Positions 1 through 4,752 of a stretch of DNA of 5,608 nucleotides are shown one piece after another. The translations under genes were made by a program, and so were the position numbers. The first letter of the stretch is position 1; every line of letters begins with the position of its first letter. The notes beneath the pieces were generated by a model. The model was not told the DNA's origin. It saw only the letters and a program-made list of their open reading frames with translations, and made no database searches. This DNA is from Xanthobacteraceae bacterium (GTDB lineage Bacteria > Pseudomonadota > Alphaproteobacteria > Rhizobiales > Xanthobacteraceae): contig JASHRR010000461.1 of NCBI GenBank assembly GCA_030037185.1, forward strand, positions 1 to 5,608, given 5' to 3'.

Positions 1-1
1 G

Positions 2-85
2 ACCTCGCATCCACAGATGCCCAATATCATCCTGCGGCCGGATGAGCGACGGGATGTGATCGCCTATATTCTGAGCTCGAAATAA
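2..85 (+). CDS. C-terminal end of a c-type cytochrome (5' truncated by window edge)
   Basis: An open frame enters from the left edge and stops at TAA 83-85, giving 27 residues. It contains HPQMP followed by RPDERRDVIAYILSSK. A Met in an MP context about 20 residues before a final amphipathic helix of the D-x-x-AYI-L type is the usual end of a class I cytochrome c, where the Met is the distal haem ligand. The CxxCH haem site would lie upstream, outside the window. The neighbouring complete cytochrome on the opposite strand carries a very similar HPDMP motif, so the two convergent genes may be paralogues. The family call rests on this short tail only; the alternative is an unrelated protein with a chance HPxMP. 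Confidence 0.6.
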   Translation, partial: TSHPQMPNIILRPDERRDVIAYILSSK

Positions 86-168
86 TCTTCGTCGCGTGCC
101 GCGGAAGGTGTGATCCAGACCGGCAAAGAGCACCTCTCTCGAGGCCCCCTGGACCGACTGCAATTGAA

Positions 169-489
169 TCACTGTTCCTGGATGGACTTCAGGTACATCA
201 CGATGGCACCGACATCCTCACCGCTAAATCTGAATTCAGGCATATCTGGATGGCCAGAGATGATGCCCTCGCCCAGAGCTTCCTCCAGGAACTCGACCGG
301 GTAGCGCTTGGCAAGAGTGCGAAACAATGGAGCTTGCGGATGCCGGCTTTCGCCGACGCTGCCGATGGCATGACAACGAGAGCAATTCCTTTCCAGAAGA
401 GACTCGCCGCGGTGGATGGTGGTTATGTCCCCGGCGGCAGCAGCGGATGTCAGGAAGGCGAGATAGACACCCAATGATAACAGTCTCAT
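169..489 (-). CDS. Small periplasmic class I cytochrome c
   Basis: This 106-residue protein has a signal peptide (residues 1 to about 19: MRLL, a hydrophobic stretch, then SAAAA before GD). The haem-binding CSRCH follows (C36, C39, H40), and HPDMP supplies Met83 as probable sixth ligand. A C-terminal helix ending VMYLKSIQEQ closes the fold. The mature chain is about 87 residues, normal for a monohaem class I cytochrome. It should act as a soluble electron carrier in the periplasm after Sec export and haem attachment; its redox partner cannot be read from the sequence. The ATG at 489 is preceded by AGGAAAA at good spacing. The gene faces the partial cytochrome at 2-85 tail to tail, 83 bases apart. 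A FixK/FNR-type box about 84 bases upstream suggests low-oxygen induction (inferred). Confidence 0.88.
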   Translation of the reverse strand: MRLLSLGVYLAFLTSAAAAGDITTIHRGESLLERNCSRCHAIGSVGESRHPQAPLFRTLAKRYPVEFLEEALGEGIISGHPDMPEFRFSGEDVGAIVMYLKSIQEQ

Positions 490-566
490 GGAGATTTTCC
501 TGAGTGAGAAGCGTTTGGTTCATCTGACGATAGTTTTGCTGATGGCAGAACGGCTGCAAACAGCCC

Positions 567-580
567 ATGATCTAAATCAA
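567..580 (-). promoter_or_regulatory. FixK/FNR-type box (anaerobox) upstream of the cytochrome c gene
   Basis: Read on the minus strand the site is TTGATTTAGATCAT. It matches the FNR/FixK consensus TTGAT-N4-ATCAA at nine of ten specified bases, only the last base differing. Its centre is about 84 bases from the cytochrome start, compatible with an activator site near -41.5 and a leader of about 40 bases. No convincing -10 hexamer was found at the exact class II spacing. The intact fixK-type regulator at 3052-3732 makes a FixK site credible, but FNR/FnrN proteins would recognise the same sequence. Confidence 0.58.
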
Positions 581-688
581 CTCGCACACAAAAAAGAGTC
601 TGACCGCAGGCAGCAGTCCTTCGGTTTGGTTCAACCTTACGAACTGAGATCATCCATCCAAAACCCGTCGAAATGCAGAGTTGAGACC

Positions 689-705
689 GCGGGCCGACAA
701 CCCGC
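689..705 (-). terminator. Weak stem-loop downstream of the stress-protein remnant
   Basis: GCGGG and CCCGC pair around a seven-base loop, starting eight bases beyond the minus-strand stop at 713. Limited further pairing is possible on the flanks. There is no following U-rich run, so this is at best a weak or factor-assisted transcription end. Confidence 0.25.
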
Positions 706-712
706 TCGTCCT

Positions 713-1093
713 CTAATGCATCATCAGGACGGGCTGCTCAGTATTTCGAATGAAGAACTGCGTGCAGCCGCCAAATAGTCGTTCGCGCATCTGCGAGTGG
801 CCGTAGGCGCCAAGCACCACGAGATCGGCTCGATGCCGTTGCGCGGCCGAGGCGAGCAGTTCGGCCGTAACACCGCGGGTCTCGATAACCTCGGTCTCAG
901 CCGGTACTTCATTCCAGAGGAGATAACGTGAAACCGCGCCCATTCCTTCGGCGGTATAGTCCGCATTCGTTTCTGCCACAGCGACGACGATCACCCGCTT
1001 TGCATTGATCAGGAATGGTACGGCGACGGCGAGATGGTCAACGACCGTAAGCAGGAGCTTCTCATTGGGGAAGTCGACTTGGAGGCGTTTTGC
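713..1093 (-). pseudogene. Universal stress protein (UspA family), C-terminal domain only, N-terminus lost
   Basis: The frame opens after TGA at 1094-1096 and closes at TAG 713-715, with no ATG at its beginning. The only later start is a GTG at 994, inside the domain. It reads FLINAKRVIVVAVAE, then HRADLVVLGAYGHSQ, a glycine-rich segment and a final PVLMMH. ADLVVLGAYGHS with G-x2-G-x9-G is the ATP-loop signature of UspA domains, and PVLM at the end is equally typical. Bradyrhizobium-type family members are usually about 270-280 residues with two tandem Usp domains; here the first domain and the start of the second are missing. The stretch just before FLINA is already poorly matched to the family (VVDHLAVAV where RAVADAL is usual). 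Translation from GTG 994 as a 93-residue fragment cannot be excluded, but it would lack the first strand region. Confidence 0.72.
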
Positions 1094-1211
1094 TCAGTCT
1101 CGACTATGACCCTCCGGCAACATGAGCTGCCGCCCAGCTACGGCCAAATTCCAAGAGTCAGACAAACGCGGCGTCGCATGAAATAACGAACATCGGGAGC
1201 GGCCATCGCCG
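1094..1211. other. Unassigned junction between the usp remnant and the fixJ pseudogene
   Basis: Neither the missing Usp N-terminus (minus strand) nor the FixJ N-terminus with its acidic pocket (plus strand) could be recognised in these 118 bases. Both flanking genes lose their 5' ends here, which points to a deletion or rearrangement point (inferred). No fixL similarity was seen. Confidence 0.4.
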
Positions 1212-1755
1212 GTTCGTAGCTCGTGCCCAGGACTGTGCAGGAAGTTTTCTCGAACGTCATCCCTGCTGTCGAACCCCCGTGGGTCATCGCCGACGTCAGG
1301 AGCTTGAGATCGATGGCACCGAACTTCTGCGCCGTCTCAAATCTCTCATCGTAAGGTGGCCAGTTATCGCTGTTTTTGGGGGCGCTGACGTTCCCCTTGC
1401 GATCGAAGCGATGAAACCGGGGCCGCAGACTTATTGACAAGCCTCTGCGACGGCAGCGCTCTGCTTGGTGCCGCACGATCCGCGCTCAACGTGCATGACA
1501 GGATCGCGGCGCGAGATTCGGAGGGGATCGAGATTCTGGATCGAGCGGCCGCTCTGTCCGTCCGTGAGCGCCAAGCTTGATGGCCCTATTGCCGGAAGAC
1601 GTACAAGATCATTGCATACGATCTCGCGATCAGTGACCGCACGGTTGAAATCTATTGTGCCATAGTCATGACTAAGATGCAGGCGACGAGCCTCTCCCGA
1701 TCTTGTGCGGATGACGTTCTTCACCGCACCCGCAAATCCCTGTGGTTGGATTTGA
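1212..1755 (+). pseudogene. fixJ: Decayed fixJ: two-domain NarL/FixJ-type response regulator with multiple frameshifts and stops
   Basis: Protein similarity is continuous only when frames are changed. VIADVR around 1283-1300 is the phosphoacceptor strand of the receiver. DGTELLRRLK, then PVIAVFGGADVPLAIEAMK, lies in another frame (1303-1437, ending in TGA). IDKPL, the conserved Lys-Pro, is at 1433-1447. The linker and ALSVRERQA follow at 1449-1577, closed by TGA 1578-1580. KIIAYDLAISDRTVEIY and VMTKMQA form the recognition-helix region of the LuxR-type HTH (from 1605), and DLVRM is in yet another frame (1699). This domain order and wording are those of FixJ, the activator phosphorylated by the oxygen sensor FixL. 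Decay includes substitutions: the switch position after VIAV is Phe instead of Thr, and the usual GH(A/G)D is GGAD. Residues 1 to about 35 are not recognisable. Many independent lesions alongside intact neighbours argue against sequencing error. Confidence 0.87.
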
Positions 1756-1833
1756 GCCAAATCAAGGCGATTGCGGCGCGTTTCTGGGTTCTTTTGCTTG
1801 CGCGGCCTCGACCCTGCTGAGAAAGCGGTAATT

Positions 1834-2202
1834 ATGAACGAAGACGCAAAGCAGCTTCTCTTGGTACTTGATGATGACGCCGCGGTGCGACAATCCCTCA
1901 AGTTTTTGCTTGAGGTCGAGGGATTCAAGGTGCGCACTTTTGCCTCGCCTGACGAGCTATTGAATGACAAAGAGCTTCCAGACTCTGGTTGTTTGATCGT
2001 GGACTATCACATGCCCGCAATGAACGGCCTGGATGTCGTGTCCGCGCTGCGTCACCGGCAGAACGCTATGCCCGCGATTCTCATAACCGCGCACCCCGAC
2101 GCCAAAATCCTCGAACGGGCAAGCGCTGCAGGCATAACACTGATCAAAAAACCTTTCCAGCAAGCAGCACTGTTGGATTACATCGACAGGCTGTTGTCTT
2201 AG
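1834..2202 (+). CDS. Stand-alone receiver-domain response regulator of the fixJ-fixK locus
   Basis: A 122-residue protein consisting of a single CheY-like receiver domain with no output domain. All working residues are present: acidic pocket DDD at 13-15, phosphoacceptor Asp57 in LIVDYHMP, switch Thr85 in LITAHPD, and Lys106 in KKPF. It begins MNEDAKQLLLVLDDDAAV. The frame extends upstream to a TTG at 1771, but that part is the tail of the dead fixJ region and has no domain similarity. ATG 1834 has GAGAAAG at 1819-1825 before it, so it is preferred. A lone receiver between fixJ and fixK matches, from memory, Bradyrhizobium bll2758. It could be a phosphate sink or a partner of an FixL-like kinase (inferred). 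Its integrity next to the ruined fixJ suggests its kinase is encoded elsewhere. Confidence 0.9.
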   Translation: MNEDAKQLLLVLDDDAAVRQSLKFLLEVEGFKVRTFASPDELLNDKELPDSGCLIVDYHMPAMNGLDVVSALRHRQNAMPAILITAHPDAKILERASAAGITLIKKPFQQAALLDYIDRLLS

Positions 2203-2318
2203 ATGAGTCGCCTTCGACCCACACCCGGTCTGTTGTGCCGGCCATCTCACTCTCAACGGCATCCCGCTCGCCCGTCGCAATCTCGGCGTCCGGCGTCCCG
2301 ACCGATACGTGGTGCATT

Positions 2319-2818
2319 ATGAAGAATACCGTCCAGACCCTATTTGCTGTCTTCATTGCCCTCCTTGCTTTGGTTGGCACCGCTCGTCCAGACCCCGTAT
2401 GAGGACGCATTCACTGCTTATGACCAGGGCGACGACGCGACCGCGATATCAATCTATCGCACGTTGGCCGACCAAGGCGATCCCTACGTTCAGCGCGCCC
2501 TTGGCATCATGTACGATATGGGCCGCGGTGTGCCGCAGGATTACGTCGAGGCGATGAAGTGGTACCGCAGGGGCCGCAGACCAAGGCGACGGGCCCAGAA
2601 TAACCTCGGCCTCTTGGACTTCAACCGGGAGGGCGTGCCGCAGAACGATATACAGGCGCACATGCGGCTCAGCCTCGCTGCTGCCAATGCGTTGGACAAG
2701 GACGGGTCGCGACCTTGCGGTTCGCAACCGGGAACTTGTTGGGAGCAAAATGACCCCGGCGGAGCTTGGCGGAGCGCACAAGCCGGCAGACGAATGGAGG
2801 CCAAAGTCGGAGCGATAA
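2319..2818 (+). pseudogene. Sel1-repeat (TPR-like) secreted protein broken by frameshifts
   Basis: ATG 2319 begins a signal peptide, MKNTVQTLFAVFIALLALVG, whose frame ends at TGA 2400-2402. Removing one base near 2390-2397 joins it to YEDAFTAYDQGD and a first Sel1 repeat (ALGIMYDMGRGVPQDYVEAM). Between about 2571 and 2592 the frame is shifted and then restored, so the usual RRAADQGD reads RRGRRPRR. A second repeat (AQNNLGLLDFNREGVPQ) follows. Near 2703-2708 the frame changes again, and the real C-terminus (LAVRNRELVGSKMTPAELGG, then DEWRPKSER) ends at TAA 2816-2818. Sel1 proteins are usually periplasmic or secreted scaffolds of alpha-helical repeats. The expected length is about 165 residues. 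An open frame from TTG 2344 to 2850 spans much of it but mistranslates both ends, so no intact product is expected. Confidence 0.82.
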
Positions 2819-2943
2819 GCTCCATTTGGCGAAGGTCAAGGTCAATGTGATAATAGGGCTGCGACCTGCAATTGATGATCCCAAAACGTGGTCGAATTTC
2901 ACGAGCGTCAAGCCAGAGTGACGAGGGCCGCTCCTACGGAAGA

Positions 2944-2983
2944 CCCCTTAAGTGTCTCGCCTTAGGGGAGTCCACTTAAGAGG
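2944..2983 (+). promoter_or_regulatory. Inverted repeat upstream of fixK, candidate FixJ operator
   Basis: CCCCTTAAGTG (2944-2954) and CACTTAAGAGG (2973-2983) form an 11-base inverted repeat with one mismatch and an 18-base spacer. A central CCTTAGG sits almost on the dyad. Each arm read inward gives TTAAGTG, then a short gap, then C-rich sequence ending CTTAGG or CTAAGG, so the same element is present in both orientations. This resembles in outline the FixJ site of the rhizobial fixK promoter (TAAGTA...TTTCCC...TTA, recalled, not an exact match). With the candidate -10 at 3000-3005 the repeat would span about -68 to -29, where FixJ binds in known fixK promoters. The FixJ assignment is inference; the palindrome is seen directly. 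Confidence 0.48.
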
Positions 2984-2999
2984 AATATCTTAATTTTCT

Positions 3000-3005
3000 C
3001 ATAAT
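3000..3005 (+). promoter_or_regulatory. Candidate -10 element of the fixK promoter
   Basis: CATAAT (in TTCTCATAATTC) differs from TATAAT by one base and lies 46 bases before the fixK start. No good -35 stands at 17-18 bases: TAAGAG or TTAAGA occupies that place, overlapping the operator arm. This is typical of an activator-dependent promoter. Confidence 0.35.
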
Positions 3006-3051
3006 TCGCCGCGGGTTACCCCTTGTGCATCGAGAGCACGGGAGCCCAGCC

Positions 3052-3732
3052 ATGTTGATGCAGACGCAGCTTCGCACCGTTTCGGCCAATCAGGCCCCTA
3101 CGAATACGATTCCTTGCCCGGCTCGTGGCAAGTTCGGAGCCATGGAAACGATGGGGAGCCAGATGAGGTTCGGCCCCAACGAGGAAATCTTCGGCGAAAG
3201 TGAACCGGCCGAATACGTGTACAAGGTAATCAAAGGAGCGGTGCGAACCTATAAGATCCTCTGCGATGGCCGGCGTCAGATCGGAGACTTCTACCTCCCG
3301 GGTGACATCTTTGGCCTCGAAATCGGTAAAGAACATCAGTTTTCCGCCGAAGCGATCAAAGACGTGACGGTGCTGGTGGTCAAGCGCAGCGCCATTGTCT
3401 CGCTGGCCGAACGCGATTGTGACGCTGCCCGCGAGCTGTGGTCCTTCACGGGACGCGAACTCAATCGTGTCCAAGAGCACTTGTTGCTTCTCGTCAAGAG
3501 TGCCCAGCAACGCGTTGCTTCCTTCCTGCTCGAAATGTCCGCACGGCTCGCCGCCACCGATGCCATCGAGCTTCCGATGTCGCGCCAAGATATTGCCGAC
3601 TATCTCGGGCTGACGATCGAGACCGTGTCGCGCACTATGACGCAATTGGCCGCCGAGCAGGCCATCGGGCTACCAAGCGCGCGTCGTATTGTGCTTCGCA
3701 ACTCCAGTGCATTACGCCAACTAAATGCCTGA
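3052..3732 (+). CDS. fixK: FixK-type CRP/FNR-family transcriptional regulator
   Basis: A 226-residue protein with FixK architecture. A jelly-roll sensor domain spans about residues 38-115 (EIFGESEPAEYVYKVIKGAV, then GDFYLPGDIFGLE), a dimerisation helix about 118-152, and a winged HTH about 153-226. The recognition helix LGLTIETVSRTM carries Glu190, Ser193 and Arg194, the E-x-x-S-R that reads TTGA half-sites. Cysteines are only at 22, 71 and 123, so the four-Cys iron-sulfur site of FNR is absent, as in FixK. The position of the oxidant-sensitive Cys183 of Bradyrhizobium FixK2 is Ser177 here (LPMSRQD). ATG 3052 is chosen because GGGAG ends seven bases before it; a GTG at 3025 would add nine residues without a ribosome site. 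It should activate microaerobic genes from FixK boxes. An upstream palindrome and its place after fixJ suggest FixJ control. Confidence 0.95.
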   Translation: MLMQTQLRTVSANQAPTNTIPCPARGKFGAMETMGSQMRFGPNEEIFGESEPAEYVYKVIKGAVRTYKILCDGRRQIGDFYLPGDIFGLEIGKEHQFSAEAIKDVTVLVVKRSAIVSLAERDCDAARELWSFTGRELNRVQEHLLLLVKSAQQRVASFLLEMSARLAATDAIELPMSRQDIADYLGLTIETVSRTMTQLAAEQAIGLPSARRIVLRNSSALRQLNA

Positions 3733-3766
3733 TCATCGAATTCGCTTTCAGCCTTGAAGAGCCATC

Positions 3767-3910
3767 ATGAACAGCGCCACGCTTCTTACTGCTGACCGGG
3801 GTACACGTCTGAAGGTCGTGCTCATTGCACTGATTGCTTCGATGGCGGTGAGCCACATAATGCCGGCGCGTCCAGAGGCCGTCCTCCAGCAGCGGGCCGG
3901 TGCATCATGA
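3767..3910 (+). CDS. 47-residue putative single-pass membrane or exported peptide
   Basis: ATG 3767 has GAAGAG five bases upstream and lies 34 bases after the fixK stop. The peptide has a short polar start with Arg11, Arg14 and Lys16, then a hydrophobic segment (VVLIALIASMAV, residues about 17-28), then a polar tail ending QQRAGAS. This pattern fits an inner-membrane peptide or an uncleaved or cleaved signal sequence. The stop TGA 3908-3910 overlaps the ATG 3907-3909 of the next gene as ATGA, the classic arrangement for coupled translation. That overlap, plus the weak ribosome site of the downstream gene, is the main reason to believe it is translated. No family was recognised; it could be a leader peptide whose only role is coupling. 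Confidence 0.58.
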   Translation: MNSATLLTADRGTRLKVVLIALIASMAVSHIMPARPEAVLQQRAGAS

Positions 3911-4506
3911 AACTTGTAGTGCTAGCCGCATTGTTGGTGAACATGGCTTGGCCCACTTCGCCTGGTGAGGCCGCTGATATTCGAGTTAGCGGACCGGTCG
4001 TGATCATTGACGGAGACATTGCAGCTGGTGATTTCGAAACGTTTCAGGAGAAGACAGCTTCCCTCGAAAAGGCGGAAGTCATTTTGAGGGGCGCTGGGGG
4101 ACTGATTTTTGAGGCTATCGATATAGGCGAACGGATCATGGAAAAGGGGTACAGCACTTACGTTGAGGAAAGCTGTACTTCGAGCTGCGGCTTTATTTGG
4201 TTAGCAGGTTCGCCACGAACTAAGTTGGCAACGGCTAACGTGGGCTTTCACAGACCCTATAGTTCGGAGACCTGGACAGCGCCCACCTGGGTTGTGAATG
4301 TTGTAGAGGCATACATGCAGGCTTTGGGTTTGAATAAGGCAACCATTGAATTCACCTTATCTGTCACGGAACCGACAGACGTGATCTATCTGACAGAAAA
4401 TGACGCCAAGCGGTTAGGGCTGCCCGTGGCGATAGTTCCTGGCCCTGTAACCGCACCATCGCACTTGACGTCGAAGGTAAGATCGGGCTTCGGCGTCAGC
4501 CAATAG
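3907..4506 (+). CDS. Secreted ClpP/crotonase-fold protein (COG3904-like predicted periplasmic protein)
   Basis: A 199-residue protein with a signal peptide (MKLVVLAALL to about AA23, mature start near DIRVSG). The body follows the ClpP/SppA-like fold in COG3904-type proteins: VVIIDGDI, then a GG turn at 64-65, then IDIGERIMEKGYSTYV, then SCTSSCGFIWLAG (residues 89-101) and NVGFHRPY with His115. Ser93 before Cys94 in the C-x-S-S-C-G loop is where family members carry the presumptive nucleophile, and Cys90/Cys94 could form a disulfide in the periplasm. The usual SPGGS oxyanion motif is altered to GAGGL, so peptidase activity is doubtful. LTENDAKRLGL near the end is also typical of the family. 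It has no clear ribosome site of its own and probably depends on coupling from the 47-residue ORF. Substrate and role are unknown. Confidence 0.83.
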   Translation: MKLVVLAALLVNMAWPTSPGEAADIRVSGPVVIIDGDIAAGDFETFQEKTASLEKAEVILRGAGGLIFEAIDIGERIMEKGYSTYVEESCTSSCGFIWLAGSPRTKLATANVGFHRPYSSETWTAPTWVVNVVEAYMQALGLNKATIEFTLSVTEPTDVIYLTENDAKRLGLPVAIVPGPVTAPSHLTSKVRSGFGVSQ

Positions 4507-4752
4507 CGTGCGCAATGCGACTTGAGATGGAGCCGCTCGGCGGCCGACAGTCCATCCGCAGCCTGCCGCCATCTTCCCGCCGATCCGAACATAGAGCACT
4601 AAATACCGCTGTGGTATTAAAGGTATTGAAATCCCAAAGCCGGGACCGCGAAGTGTTGTCCCCTTACGGGCAATGCCCGAATTGTCTCGTTCATATCGTC
4701 TTGCAAAATGACCATCGCCAAGGATAGCACGGAAATCCGCGCCGAATGATCG
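4507..4752. other. Non-coding stretch between the ClpP-like gene and the HlyD pseudogene
   Basis: About 250 bases without a gene I can support. It contains an AT-rich patch with AATACC-GCTGT-GGTATT (4605-4621) followed by a third GGTATT nearby, and a 13-base palindrome CGGGCAATGCCCG at 4667-4679. Neither is followed by a T run. No promoter was convincing. Open frames crossing it have no recognisable protein similarity. Confidence 0.5.
4667..4679. repeat. 13-base palindrome CGGGCAATGCCCG
   Basis: CGGGC and GCCCG pair around AAT (six base pairs if the flanking A/T of the loop is counted). It lies 160 bases after the ClpP-like gene, and AATTGTCT follows rather than a T run. It could be a protein-binding site or a weak hairpin; there is no evidence for either. 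Confidence 0.3.

Larger units (their letters stand above)
490..712. other. Intergenic region between the cytochrome c and universal stress protein remnant
   Basis: These 223 bases hold the FixK-type box at 567-580 and a weak stem at 689-705. No coding frame with recognisable similarity was seen on either strand; the open frames here overlap real genes or have no identifiable content. Confidence 0.6.

Noticed and set aside
1000..1014. TTGCATTGATCAGG as a second FixK box
   Set aside because: Only a partial match to TTGAT-N4-ATCAA, and it lies inside the usp coding remnant.
1138..1476. 112-codon minus-strand ORF opposite the fixJ pseudogene
   Set aside because: Antisense to recognisable fixJ segments; a GTSYEPAMAAPDV stretch looked vaguely like a Usp N-terminal part, but it lies opposite fixJ and has no further support.
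1771..1833. TTG start giving the receiver protein 21 extra N-terminal residues
   Set aside because: The extension lies in former fixJ 3' sequence and precedes the normal start of a receiver domain; ATG 1834 has the better ribosome site.
2203..2322. 39-codon ORF starting ATG directly after the receiver stop and overlapping the sel1 start
   Set aside because: Very rich in Arg, Pro and Ser, no ribosome site, no recognisable motif; its composition is what GC-rich non-coding sequence gives in this frame.
2826..2921. 31-codon TTG-initiated ORF (MAKVKVNVIIGLRP...) between sel1 and fixK
   Set aside because: No ribosome site, rare start and no known family. GGTCAAGGTCAA at its beginning is a short tandem repeat. 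Not supported without conservation data.
3025..3051. GTG start for fixK, nine codons upstream
   Set aside because: GGGAG at 3040-3044 is inside this extension and correctly spaced for ATG 3052, where FixK-like sequence begins.
3016..3645. 209-codon minus-strand ORF opposite fixK
   Set aside because: It is the reverse shadow of a fully recognisable fixK coding frame and has no family features of its own.
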